A stretch of DNA of 64,000 nucleotides, taken from positions 1-64,000 of the forward strand of contig NZ_JACICC010000007.1 of assembly GCF_014195635.1 (NCBI RefSeq), given 5' to 3'. The notes under the pieces are model-generated. The model saw nothing but the letters and a program-made list of their open reading frames with translations. It searched no databases and was not told the DNA's origin. The translations under genes and the position numbers were made by a program. Position 1 is the first letter of the stretch, and each line of letters opens with the position of its first letter. Of the stretch, positions 9,899-19,591 are shown piece by piece. The stretch is from Pseudochelatococcus contaminans (lineage in GTDB: Bacteria > Pseudomonadota > Alphaproteobacteria > Rhizobiales > Beijerinckiaceae).

Positions 9899-12800
9899 TC
9901 TCGAATCTCGACCGTAGTACAATCTGGATTATTATTAATTCGATTAATTACTTTTCTGAACGGATTATCCCCCTTAATTTCTCTACAGAACTTCTGATCG
10001 CCAACGATCAACAGCCCATCGCGCCCGCGAGAAAGCGCTACATTCAGGCGCGGAAATTCTGACAGGAATCCTAAATTGCCGTCAGGATTTGATCGAGTGA
10101 CGGAGTAGACTGCCAGGTCAGCTTGCCGTCCCTGGAACGCATCGACAGTGTTGAGAATAATCTCGATATGAGACCATTTTGGCGAGCGAGGATTAAGGGT
10201 GCGCTCCAAGAGGCTCCTTTGACCCGCATAGCCTGTTAACACCGCCACTTTCAGACGCGGTTTGTCCGCTCGTTTCTTATCCCGACTGACCCTGCGGTTT
10301 ATTTCCTTTAAGCGGTCCCGAATGATCTCGCACTCAAGGCGGTTTGAGACTGCATCGTCGCTTTCATCTTCCGAGCGTCGCGGGTGGCGCGATGTGTCGA
10401 GCCAAGTGACGGGCCGCGGCAGATTGGGCTCGAAATTGTACCCTCTATCGCTTCGCGCGCATTCTAACGCCTGATCTTCGTAGAAGCAGCTTTCGATGAG
10501 GTCGTTGATCGGCTGGATCATGCGGTGCTGAATGCTCAGATTCCACACGCATGCTTGCGGGAGACGGCGTTCCATGTAGGTGAACAGAGATTCTGCAACC
10601 TCCTCGCGTCGGAGATCATAGCGATCCAATAGTTCCCTGGACCTCAGAGCCTCGTCCTGGAACGGGGGCAACTGCTTGCTATCGCCGACGAGTAGCCAGC
10701 GCTTGGCGCGGGCTAACGGCACAAGGACTTCGGTTGGCGTTGCCTTCGAAGCTTCGTCAACGATGCAGAGGTCGTAATCGCTGGCCGCACGCGGACCAGC
10801 GATGCCGACGCAGGTCCCCGCTACGACGTCCGCCATTGAAAGAAACGGCCCTTCGAAGTGGTCCTGCCTACCAAAACGCGCCGTCCAGTCAGCACCTAGT
10901 GCAATCAGGTCCTTGAGTCGACGCGCCTCCTCCGAGTCCCCAAGGTAGTCGGCTATGAAGCCCTCTAGCTCCCTGCCTTCCATAAGCGCGAGCTCTTCGC
11001 ACTCGCCGCCTAAAGCGGTCAATTGGCTCTTTATACTGTTCTGCTCGTCGCGAGCACTTCTACGGGCTTCCTGAAGGCGCGAGAGATCGAGTCTCCTTTG
11101 GTTAGCGCTGCCGGCGATGTCGAGATCAACGAGCGCATCAGCTACGTCTGCTTCAGGCTGCCCATCGCGCTTGAGGCTTGCTTCTAGCGCCGCCACGTCG
11201 ATCGAAATTTTTCTCAGTAGCAACTGGGACGCGTGAAGCTGCTCCAGCGAGACCCCGATGACAACGTTGCGGTGATCGATACCCAGGCTGTGGGCCTGCG
11301 CGCGGGCGAACTCGTCGACCCGTGCTTTCACTTCCGAGGTCCATACTTCGAGTCGGCGCCCGAGCCGAAACTCCCCGACGGACGCTGCAATCCGCTCGTC
11401 ACTGGTTCCAAGCCGCACGACCTCCAAAGAACGCGGAGCGACAGACCGCAGTTCGGCGAGGCGCTCGATGGCGTTATCGACGGCCACGTTAGTCTGGGAG
11501 GTCATGAGGATACGCGCGTCCGGTTTGCGCGCGATCGTCTGGAGAATGAGTTCGGCGATAAAGGTTGTTTTCCCCGTTCCCGGGGGGCCGCGCAGCAGCA
11601 TCACTTCGGACGTTCCGAGCGCTGCCTGTACGGCCGCTCTTTTGTCCCCATCCAGCAGCTTATCGGGGTCGGCTCTATCGTGAAAGAAAAACGGGACCTC
11701 AACAGGTTCCGGGACAGTAGCTGAGCCGGGATCGATCAAAATGTCAGCCAAACGTACAGGGTTCACGGCTCTTTGTTGAAACGCATCGAGCGCCCGCTGC
11801 TGCCTTCGCAGCGACTCGCTTGTTGCGCCAACGCTGAACACGATCTCGCCGACGCGCCGCAGCCGTTCCGTGTCGCCAGCGCTGACGAGGAATGTCGCTC
11901 GGCGATCATCGATGGTTTCGAGGTGTCCCGTCAGCAACGAGCCGTCGTCAAGCCGAACCTGCCGCGGTTCCTCCAGCACATTTGGCGGAACTGGCCCGAC
12001 ATGGTGAAAAATGACGCGCCGTCCACTCCCATCGACGGCGTAGTCATTATACCGGATAGGCCGCTCCCGGGCCGCTTCAACATCCTGTTTGGCCTGCAAA
12101 ATGCGAGTCCACGCGTCGAACAGTCGCCTGCCGGCATCCGCTCCAGCGTTGTCCTCAAGTTCTGCAATGTGGTTTCGGATCAGCAACTGGAGATCGGCAA
12201 TTCCCTGCCGATCCGCCCGCTGCCCTAGCGAAGCGAAACGAAAAGATATTGGCAACACCAGCGCCGTCTCACGTTGCCGCTCCATCAAGCCATGGGGAAG
12301 TTGACGCGCGCCAAGGAGCACGAGGCGATCTTGGCCCCTCGCCTCCACCTTCGCATGATAGCTATTGCTCAGTCCAAGCAGCAGAAGGTTGGTCGAAGGA
12401 TCGATCGACCCGGTCTGACTGTCCAAGCTCGGCATGAGCTTGAGCCCGCAAATGGTGCTCAGATCTTCAAGAACAGCCTCTTCAACCGCCGACCGTTCGG
12501 CGAGACCGAATGTGCGCGCAATCGAATCGAATTTGGTGGCCGCTAGCTCCAACTGGCAGGTTAGGAGAGCTTTTGCTGGCTTGCGGGCCGACCGGCGAGG
12601 AGTGAGCATGCGGAGCAATTCTTCCGCTGTCGCCGGTCTCTCATCGGGGTCGTCTGCCAAAGCGGCCAGAATTGCTTGACGAATCTCTGGCTCGAACATG
12701 TCTGAGGTGGATGCAAAAGCACCGACTTCCTCGTAGGTCGTAAGCGGCATCGGTGAAGCACACCACAAGAACGTGGTCGCCAATGCAAAGACGTCTCGGG

Positions 12801-13359
12801 TGAAGCTCCCCGAACCGTCGTCTACTTCTTTCGGAGTAAAGGGCGGACTGACAAACTGGCGAACAGTTTGCTCGGAGCGCAGGAACCGTCGTAGCTTAGA
12901 GATGCCGAAATCAGCAATTTTTGGAACGCCCGCTCCATCGAAAAGGATGTTGCGTGGAGCGATATCTCGATGAACAATATTCTTAGCGTGAGCTGCCGCC
13001 GTTGCCTCCGACAGCGGACGCCCGATCTCATCCCAATAGTCCGGCCAATAGAACGAGTTCGTCTTCGATTTCCAGGCCACCAGATCCGAAGCCATCCACT
13101 CCAAAACGATGTATTTCTCAGAGGCGGCCGTGACGCCGGACCCGAGCATCCGCACAATGTTGGGGTGCAGCAACTCGCCCAACGCCAGCGTTTCACGTCG
13201 AAACGCCTCGTCAATAAAGGTCGATGGCTGAACGGACGTATCCAGCAGCTTAATCGCAACCTTACTGCCGTCTCGCACGTCAACCGCTGGAAAAACCAGC
13301 GCTGTGCTCCCCTTGGCCGGCGGCTGTTGAAGGACGACGTAGCCGTCGACGGCAGGCAT
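9895..13359 (-). CDS. mkoA: Mokosh-type Ser/Thr kinase-helicase fusion (MkoA-like)
   Basis: This protein has 1154 residues when counted from the ATG at 13359; the frame runs open to a TTG at 13425. Residues 5-255 are a Ser/Thr kinase: VAIK lysine at 37, HRDIAPRN with HRD at 130-132 and N137, and DFG at 150-152. After a linker of about 320 residues comes an SF1 Upf1/DNA2-like helicase: Walker A GPPGTGKTT at 591-599, Walker B IVDEAS with D868/E869, GDSKQLPPF, and a late motif LNVALSRGRDGLLIVG. All catalytic residues are present. Kinase plus COG1112 helicase in one chain, coupled to a PLD nuclease, matches type I Mokosh. The helicase probably senses phage nucleic acid and the kinase may tune activity; both are inference. 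Confidence 0.82.
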   Translation of the reverse strand: MPAVDGYVVLQQPPAKGSTALVFPAVDVRDGSKVAIKLLDTSVQPSTFIDEAFRRETLALGELLHPNIVRMLGSGVTAASEKYIVLEWMASDLVAWKSKTNSFYWPDYWDEIGRPLSEATAAAHAKNIVHRDIAPRNILFDGAGVPKIADFGISKLRRFLRSEQTVRQFVSPPFTPKEVDDGSGSFTRDVFALATTFLWCASPMPLTTYEEVGAFASTSDMFEPEIRQAILAALADDPDERPATAEELLRMLTPRRSARKPAKALLTCQLELAATKFDSIARTFGLAERSAVEEAVLEDLSTICGLKLMPSLDSQTGSIDPSTNLLLLGLSNSYHAKVEARGQDRLVLLGARQLPHGLMERQRETALVLPISFRFASLGQRADRQGIADLQLLIRNHIAELEDNAGADAGRRLFDAWTRILQAKQDVEAARERPIRYNDYAVDGSGRRVIFHHVGPVPPNVLEEPRQVRLDDGSLLTGHLETIDDRRATFLVSAGDTERLRRVGEIVFSVGATSESLRRQQRALDAFQQRAVNPVRLADILIDPGSATVPEPVEVPFFFHDRADPDKLLDGDKRAAVQAALGTSEVMLLRGPPGTGKTTFIAELILQTIARKPDARILMTSQTNVAVDNAIERLAELRSVAPRSLEVVRLGTSDERIAASVGEFRLGRRLEVWTSEVKARVDEFARAQAHSLGIDHRNVVIGVSLEQLHASQLLLRKISIDVAALEASLKRDGQPEADVADALVDLDIAGSANQRRLDLSRLQEARRSARDEQNSIKSQLTALGGECEELALMEGRELEGFIADYLGDSEEARRLKDLIALGADWTARFGRQDHFEGPFLSMADVVAGTCVGIAGPRAASDYDLCIVDEASKATPTEVLVPLARAKRWLLVGDSKQLPPFQDEALRSRELLDRYDLRREEVAESLFTYMERRLPQACVWNLSIQHRMIQPINDLIESCFYEDQALECARSDRGYNFEPNLPRPVTWLDTSRHPRRSEDESDDAVSNRLECEIIRDRLKEINRRVSRDKKRADKPRLKVAVLTGYAGQRSLLERTLNPRSPKWSHIEIILNTVDAFQGRQADLAVYSVTRSNPDGNLGFLSEFPRLNVALSRGRDGLLIVGDQKFCREIKGDNPFRKVINRINNNPDCTTVEIRE

Positions 13360-13618
13360 CAAGTCAGGCCTCTCATACTCGTGCTTCAACCGCCAGTAGC
13401 GGGCGCTTGAATTGTCGCAAAACAACCCGCGATTTGTACCCTGAGAACGTGATTCGCTTCAACGAAGAACCTCAACGCCTGGTTGAAAATTGCCGATGCG
13501 ACCCATGCCTAGGAGCTTGGCGGGCATCAGCCACGGCCTCTGCGTAAACTGGTCATATCTGGCAGTAGAGGCTATGGCTGGACAAAGCCGGATCGGCACC
13601 AGCCTTGGGGCCTCGTGG

Positions 13619-14833
13619 ATGATCATCAGGGAGTATGCAGCCTGCACCGAGTGCGAATCGCCGCATATGCTGCGCATCGGCATCGGACATGAGCCCGTCG
13701 AAGCTCACCAGTTTTCCTGCACGGGCTGCGGCCTTGAGATGGGCATCCGCCTTGAGACGGGCGTTGGCATGACCTTCGGGCCAAACGCCAAGAAAATCGA
13801 GTCGGACGACTCTGCCGCAGTCGTGAACCTCCATCCGTCATTCGTCTTCGCGAAGGAAGAGCTCGGAAGCGCTGACGCCTTTCCGAGCATAGATTTCGGG
13901 AGGGACATGATCCGGGCCCTCAAAGATGCGCGGGAAAAGGCCGGACTCCCTCACGATCTGCCCAAGCTCGCGGCCGACCAAATGCGCCCCGCGCCCATCA
14001 CCGAGGAATGGGAGCATCTTCGCGCGGCATGGTCGTTAAGTCGAAACGAAAAGTACGATCTTGCCGGCAAGCGCCTCGCCGGATTCATCCCCAACGCTGG
14101 CTATCTCGAACCACCTGAGACGCTGGAGGATTGGGTATTCCAATTCGCCGGAATTCTGACACAGCCGCATTTTGAGCAACTCTTCGAGCGGCTCTTCCAG
14201 CCGCTGAAAATCGCCAAGGGCAAAGACGACTTCGGGCGCTTCGTTGCGCACTACGGAAAACTGATGAGCGCCGCGCACGCTCGGCGCTACTTCGAGGCAT
14301 GCAAGGCCTATCTGAACGCGTTTACGGAATTCTCGCGGGTTCACCACCTCGTGACGACGAACATCCAAATCGGCGAAAACCACGCTGCAGCGTCGACCAA
14401 CTTCGACGCGACCCGCATGATTTATGGCAACCTCTTCGAGGCCTTCGGCGACAACGTTGAAGTACTGGTGGCACTCAACAACCTGATCGAGGACCGGCCG
14501 TTCGATCAGCTTCGCAACATCACCTTGGCCGCGTACCAACACAGCGACAAAGCCGGGCGCTGCAAGGCGATTGCCGAAAACGCGGATATGGCGGCCGTCT
14601 GCATCGAGTTCGATAACCAGATGCGGAACGCCTCGCACCATGGGGGCATGGCTTTCGACCGAGCGACGGGCACCATCGAATATCGTTCCGGCAAAGGCGG
14701 CCAGGGCGACGTCCGGACGATGAGCTACGCGGTCTATCTCGCGCGCTCATCGCAGCTTTTCATTCAGCTCATGCTTCTGTTCCGACTGGAGATCCTGTTG
14801 GCGCGCGAATTTGGGGCTCGGCTGCCTCTCTGA
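13619..14833 (+). CDS. Zinc-ribbon HEPN-like protein
   Basis: This is a 404-residue protein counted from the ATG at 13619; the frame is open back to 13490. I chose this start because it places a zinc ribbon at the very N terminus (CTEC at 9-12 and CTGC at 34-37). The middle is helical with no named domain. Near the C terminus QMRNASHHGG contains R336-N337-xxx-H341, the HEPN RNxxxH motif, followed by hydrophobic helices. It is divergent from mkoA across about 260 bp, so the two may share a regulatory region. A zinc ribbon joined to a HEPN domain suggests nucleic-acid binding with RNase activity, which is inference. I do not recognise a named family. Confidence 0.65.
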   Translation: MIIREYAACTECESPHMLRIGIGHEPVEAHQFSCTGCGLEMGIRLETGVGMTFGPNAKKIESDDSAAVVNLHPSFVFAKEELGSADAFPSIDFGRDMIRALKDAREKAGLPHDLPKLAADQMRPAPITEEWEHLRAAWSLSRNEKYDLAGKRLAGFIPNAGYLEPPETLEDWVFQFAGILTQPHFEQLFERLFQPLKIAKGKDDFGRFVAHYGKLMSAAHARRYFEACKAYLNAFTEFSRVHHLVTTNIQIGENHAAASTNFDATRMIYGNLFEAFGDNVEVLVALNNLIEDRPFDQLRNITLAAYQHSDKAGRCKAIAENADMAAVCIEFDNQMRNASHHGGMAFDRATGTIEYRSGKGGQGDVRTMSYAVYLARSSQLFIQLMLLFRLEILLAREFGARLPL

Positions 14834-14959
14834 GAGCTCGCGACCTGAGCGTTTGCCCTGAAGCGGATGTTCCAGACGTCGGGAAAGGGCCAACTTTCGA
14901 CATTCGGCATCCAGCAAAGCGCGACCGGGAACACTGCTTCAAGCAATGAGGCGATGCCG

Positions 14960-17253
14960 CTACGCCGCCTCCCAAACGCGATTGAGGATTTGCGCGGCAA
15001 GCGCTGCCTTATCCTGCGGCAGGAAGCGACCATAGTGCTTGGCCACCATATCGGGCGTGTCTTGGATCGCGTAGCTCGCCTGCTCATAGGAGCCGGTCTG
15101 CTTCAGAATATGAGTGGCGAGCACGTCGCGGACATTGTGCGGCCCGTGCGGCAGAAGACCCTTGATGGCGCCGCGCCCCGTATAGGGGTTGTGGATGCCG
15201 TACCGCTGGATGGCGAGACGCCAAGCTTCATAGAAGGTGTTCTGGCAATAGGCCGCGTCCTTGCTGGTGAGCTTCACCGTCTTCACGAACAGCGTTCCAG
15301 GATCGGCGGCGTTCTTGAGCAGCGTTCTCCGGTGCCGGTCGATATAGGCATCGAGATAGTGGTAGAGCCCACCGAGATCCGGCAGGATCAGCCGGAATGG
15401 CTTGCTGCTGAAGAAGGATGAGTTGGCATTCTTGAACGCAACCGCGGGATGAATACCTCCCAGCCGTGGTCACGCTCGCTCCAGCGCAGTTCGCCGCGCT
15501 TCAGTTCCGTGAGGCGACGTTCCGAGCTCGGAATGTGTCCGCGAGGACAAACGAGAAGCTGGCGCAGATTCTTCTGGCGTAGCCCGAGATGCAGGCCGAG
15601 CCGGAGCATCAGGAACGCCCTCACGGTCTCGGCGGCAGCGCGCGAATAGCGCTTCTCGTCCGGCATGAGACGGATGATCTCCTCGGTGATCTTCCGGTAC
15701 TCGCCCACGGGGCTGTCGGCCTCCAGCACCACCATGATCGGCTCGAACGGATCGCGGTGGATCCGGGCCACGCGCTGCACCTCGCGTGCACGGGAACGGC
15801 CATGCTTGTGCATCTGCTCGCAAGCGTCGGGCCAGTTGGCTCGGACAGTGGCGATGTCGCGCTCGGTGACAAGATTAGGGATCGGCCTGATCCGCTCGGC
15901 GAACTGCGGATTTTGGCGCAACCAGCCCGTATCCACGCGGGTCAGAGTGACGGCGACACGTAGCATGTCGACTTCCCAAGCCGTGTAGAAACCGCGCCGG
16001 CGTTCACGCCACTGGATGTACCAATCCCAGACGACCGGGAAGACCAGAAGGCCGAAGGTCAGGCATTCCAATGGAACGCCGAAGCCATGAACGGCCCCGC
16101 TCGGCGCCGCCGCCAGGGCGCCGAACATCAGGCCCAGATGCTCGATCCTCTGCGAGGCGGTTTCCTCGCCCCATACGCCGTTGCGTTGATAGCCGAACGC
16201 GGTCAGCGTCGAGGTCTTGAAGCGAACGAGATCGGCCATCTCTTGCGCAAGCTGAGGCGGTGTATCGACGGCGGCCGCCGCTAGGTCAGGATCGGGCAAG
16301 GCACTATCGTCATCGCGGCAAGGGCGGTAGAGACCGCGCGGACGCACGGGTTCGCAGAGCAGGCCAGGAAAGCGGATCGAATAACGCTGCTTCATCGCCG
16401 CCGCTTGAAAGCGGCGATATTCGGTGGAGCCCGAGATGACCGCCTTCCGCACCCATTCGAGGATCTCCTCGCGCTCCCGTAGCGTACGGCGGTCGAAATC
16501 CGCCGGCAGATGCCAGGCGAGCCGCCGCCGCTCGGCGCGGCTGACGCCGGAAATCATTCCCATCGAGGTGCAGCGATTCGTGAGGGGAAGCTTCGCCTGA
16601 AAATAGCCCACCGTGAGCCGATAGCGTTTCGCGATGTGATCGAGCACCTCCAGGCTATGCGCCGCTCGAGGCACCTTGAGACCACGCCTCCACATCCGGA
16701 TCGTGGTCGCGTCCACATGACTCGTGACAGATGCAAGGGCCTTAGCCAGGTGTTTCGAACTGTCGCCATGCCGACGCATATGAAGATCGAGCGCATCAGC
16801 GAAGGACACGGGATCGGTCCACGGCTTGCCGTCATCTTCGGGAAACGCGACAATCGGTTTGGCGCGAGGGCCGCGCCTGCGCGGCGGCGGAGCAGGCTTT
16901 TCATCCACGAGAGCCGGCGCCGTACTGGAAACAATGTTGGGCGTCCGACGCGTCGCGACACGCTTCGGCTTTATCCGGGCCGAGCCACCTTGCCGGGCAA
17001 CCTCTCGGCTGAGCGCATCTAGGCCAGGTTCAAGAACCCCAGTTGCCCGCTTCAGGCCAGCATGATCGATCCCACAGGTGCCAGCGATTGTGATCCAGTC
17101 ATAGTCGCCTCCAGCCTTTGGTGGTGGGATGTGCGCGGCCAAGAGGCCGAGCAGATAGGTCTGAAAACGGTCGGTGTCGCGGGGCGACAGGACGGTAGTG
17201 GCGCGCTGCTGGCAGAACTTCACCGGCATGCGCGAGAAACTCGAACGAGGCAT
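14960..17253 (-). pseudogene. Tyrosine recombinase / integrase, frameshifted
   Basis: The first frame gives about 610 residues, ending just after ERDHGWEVFIP near 15440. One base is missing there, and the next frame continues coherently (VAFKNANSSFFSSKPFRL) to the C terminus at 14960. Catalytic elements of tyrosine recombinases are visible on both sides: the first arginine in LGLRQKNL before the shift, then HNVRDVLATH and HYGRF after it. The protein is unusually long, with an N-terminal DNA-binding half of about 300 residues including a helix-turn-helix-like stretch near 150-200. It lies about 580 bp inside the right end sequence of island 1, the expected place for the element's own integrase. 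The island is probably stranded unless recoding or a sequencing error explains the shift. Confidence 0.8.
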
Positions 17254-17411
17254 ATTCGGCGGACTACACGCAATGAGAAGGAACGAATCGATCCTGGATC
17301 GGGGCAGCTTTTCTCAGACTAATAAGGTTAGGAGAAAAGCCCCTTATCGATGAAGCGGGATGGCATGTATTGCGTTTGGCGCTACGCAGACGCTACTTTG
17401 ATCATAAAGAG

Positions 17412-17732
17412 ATGAGGGGAACCTTTACCACCGAACGCGAGGAATACTCGATCTCAATGCTCCTGCCCGTTGCGGACGCAGCGATGATTGATCACGCGGC
17501 CACACTGTGCGGCTGGTCGCGAGCAGACTTCGTGCGTGACGCTGCCGTGCGTGCAGCCGAGGAAGTCGTAATGGGCCATCGTCCAATCTGCATGGGCCCC
17601 GAAGGCTTTGCCGATTTCGTGCAGATCTTGTCGGCGCAGGCTACTCCGGTCGCCGAAATGGTGGAAGTGGTCAAACCGTCTGCGCCGTGGGAGCCTGGCT
17701 ATGTCCGAAAAGATGACATTGGACAGCAATAG
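17412..17732 (+). CDS. DUF1778 (TacA-type) antitoxin
   Basis: This is about 106 residues from the ATG at 17412; a TTG at 17370 is possible. The centre (MIDHAATLCGWSRADFVRDA, then AVRAAEE) is the ribbon-helix-helix signature of DUF1778 antitoxins. Family members usually sit directly upstream of a GNAT acetyltransferase toxin that modifies aminoacyl-tRNA. Here the expected toxin start overlaps the antitoxin tail at 17701 but the toxin is only 32 codons long before a stop and the island end. It is therefore an orphan antitoxin left by truncation. Confidence 0.7.
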   Translation: MRGTFTTEREEYSISMLLPVADAAMIDHAATLCGWSRADFVRDAAVRAAEEVVMGHRPICMGPEGFADFVQILSAQATPVAEMVEVVKPSAPWEPGYVRKDDIGQQ

Positions 17733-17799
17733 CTTCTACGCAGCACTGCGAAACAGTCCCCAGCGGGACGCTGTAGGCATCTGCGACAAGAGGGGATAA
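17701..17799 (+). pseudogene. GNAT toxin relic (first codons only)
   Basis: A frame beginning MSEKMTLDSNSF overlaps the end of the DUF1778 gene, in the position and with the opening residues expected of a TacT-like GNAT toxin. It diverges after about a dozen residues and stops at 17799, 37 bp before the tRNA-like end sequence. The acetyltransferase fold is absent. The toxin was most likely cut off when this end of the island was formed. Confidence 0.5.
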
Positions 17800-17835
17800 T
17801 CTCTTGAATAATAACGCAAGTAAAGATGGTTGCGC

Positions 17836-18180
17836 GCCCCCGCAACCAAAAAACACAATAATATCAAACTCTTAACCCGCCACACAGGCGGGTTTTTGCG
17901 TTTATAACCCCACTGCCACCCAATCCCAAATTCTCCGTTCAATACCGAACACTTACAAACAATCCCCCAAACCGTACCATTCCGTACAAATTCCTCCGTG
18001 GCACACGCGCGGCACATGAAACAGAACAAATAATCATAGAACATTCCTCGTATGAGCTCTCAGGATGACTTGATTTACGATGTCCTCGTGAGTGCAGGAG
18101 CAGTCATCGCTTTTGCCCGGTGCGACGCGATTGTGACCGCGCCGGCATCAGCATACGGGTTGTAATCGACACGCCATACA
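17836..18180. repeat. 345-bp direct repeat, copy 1 (tRNA 3' end plus downstream DNA)
   Basis: It starts with GCCCCCGCAACCA, identical to the last 13 bases of tRNA-fMet, then a terminator-like hairpin, then about 280 bp that recur at 61955-62298. Long blocks are identical between the copies, for example around the run reading CGTACCATTCCGTACAAATT and the final CGACACGCCATACA; scattered substitutions and small indels separate them. The hairpin sequences differ entirely, so the copies are diverged homologues and not a recent duplication. This looks like the right attachment site and chromosomal flank of island 1. Confidence 0.85.
17874..17897 (+). terminator. Intrinsic terminator after tRNA-like end, copy 1
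   Basis: The stem AACCCGCC / GGCGGGTT surrounds a 5-base loop and is followed by a short T run. It occupies the position of the terminator that normally follows tRNA-fMet. Confidence 0.75.
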
Positions 18181-18183
18181 GGC

Positions 18184-18310
18184 GCGCAACGCCCGCGAGG
18201 CGGCGGACCTCCAATATCCGTTCGCTGCCGCACTCTCGCCCCACATCAAACCGCTTGACCTTGACGCCGAGTAACGGGCGGCACTGGTCGCATTCCTGAA
18301 AAGGCTCTGA
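18184..18310 (+). pseudogene. Cytochrome-c peroxidase (MauG-like) C-terminal scrap
   Basis: Reading from 18185 gives RNAREAADLQYPFAAALSPH then IKPLDLDAE, a stop, and RAALVAFLKRL. This is nearly the same as the tail of the di-heme peroxidase relic on the opposite strand at 43631-43757. There is an in-frame TAA where the other copy has GAA. It abuts the end of repeat copy 1 at 18180. Confidence 0.75.
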
Positions 18311-18465
18311 CTGTCGTCGGTGCTATGATCCGTTCATGCATCCAATGCGGCAGGCCAGTGAACCCTCTGCAATGTCGAGATTCCGGGCCGCTCCAGAGCC
18401 ACACCACAGTTCGTCACCAGCTTAACAGGCTCGACTTGGAACTCGTGGCTGATTCAACGTTGCGT

Positions 18466-19590
18466 TCAAGCCATTTGCGATATGGTCTTGCGGAACCTCG
18501 ACAAAGACAGCGCGAACAGAACACATCCGATGATCAGCAGCGCGAGGAACGAGGTCCAGACGACGTCCAACCCTGCGCCGCGAAAAAGGATGGCTTGACC
18601 GATGGTGACGAAATGCGTCGTCGGCGCCAGCAACATAACATCCTGCACAAATTCCGGCATGGACTCGCGTGGCGTCATACCGCCGGAGAGCATTTGCAGC
18701 GGCATCAGGGTGAGCATCAATAGCAGCCCGAATTGCGGCATGCTGCGCGCCAGCGTCGCCATGTAAATGCCGAAAGACGTCATCGCAAATATGCACAGTG
18801 CCGCGCCAGCCATGAATAACACGATGGAACCCTGGGTCGGCACCTGCAACAAACCTCGGACGACGAAGAAAAGCGACAACGCGGAAGCCAGCAATACAAC
18901 CAAACCCATCGACAGGATCTTTGAGATCATGATTTCAGCCGGCGTCACGGGCATCACCAGCAGATGTTCGATGGTGCCGTGCTCACGCTCGCGTATAAGC
19001 GCAGCGCCAGTCAAAATAATCGCGAGCATCGCCACTGAATTGATGATTTCCGCGACGCTGCCGAACCACGATTGCTCCAGCGTGGGATTGAAACGCGACC
19101 GTAGCGACAGCTTGGCTGGCAGGTCTGTAGCGGCCCGGTTGCGATTCATGAACTCGTTGATTTCGTCCATGACGATCTGCTGAATATAACCGTTGCCCGT
19201 AAAGGCCTGGCTCATGCGCGTGGCGTCGATGTTGAGCTGAATTTCCGGTTGCCTGCCGGCCAGCACGTCACTCTGAAAATCGGGCGGAATATTGAGAGCG
19301 AAGGTGAACTCGCCGTTATCCATCCCGGAGTCCATTTCACTCCGGGTGATGATTTTCGGACGCGTGAAATAGGGCGGATAGAAAGCCGAAACGATACGCG
19401 CCGACAAAGGAGACTGGTCCTCGTCGACAATGCCGATGGGCGCATTGTGCAGCGTTTCCGGCATGGCCGTGGCCGCCGTATAGACCGAGGCCGTAAACAC
19501 ATACACAATCAACAGCAGCAGCATGGGATCGCGCGCCAGGCTCCACAGCTCCTTGCGCCCCAAACGCAGGATGTTCATAAGGCTGCGCAT
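18466..19590 (-). CDS. yhhJ: ABC-2 type permease (YhhJ-like)
   Basis: This is a 374-residue inner-membrane protein. One N-terminal membrane helix (residues about 22-42), a large periplasmic loop (about 45-175) and a cluster of hydrophobic helices from 180 onward match ABC-2 permeases. It follows the RbbA-like gene with 1 bp between them, in the gene order HlyD-RbbA-YhhJ seen in enterobacteria. It probably forms the export channel together with the permease half of the RbbA-like protein. The substrate is unknown; drug or hydrophobic-compound efflux is the family guess. The start ATG follows GGCAG-AAG-like purines, and no alternative is needed. Confidence 0.85.
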   Translation of the reverse strand: MRSLMNILRLGRKELWSLARDPMLLLLIVYVFTASVYTAATAMPETLHNAPIGIVDEDQSPLSARIVSAFYPPYFTRPKIITRSEMDSGMDNGEFTFALNIPPDFQSDVLAGRQPEIQLNIDATRMSQAFTGNGYIQQIVMDEINEFMNRNRAATDLPAKLSLRSRFNPTLEQSWFGSVAEIINSVAMLAIILTGAALIREREHGTIEHLLVMPVTPAEIMISKILSMGLVVLLASALSLFFVVRGLLQVPTQGSIVLFMAGAALCIFAMTSFGIYMATLARSMPQFGLLLMLTLMPLQMLSGGMTPRESMPEFVQDVMLLAPTTHFVTIGQAILFRGAGLDVVWTSFLALLIIGCVLFALSLSRFRKTISQMA

Positions 19591-19591
19591 A

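Noticed and set aside
17736-18044. Minus-strand frames in both 345-bp repeats (also 61820-62149) that translate to similar peptides
   Set aside because: They run through the terminator and the tRNA end sequence; their similarity follows from the DNA repeat, not from protein selection.
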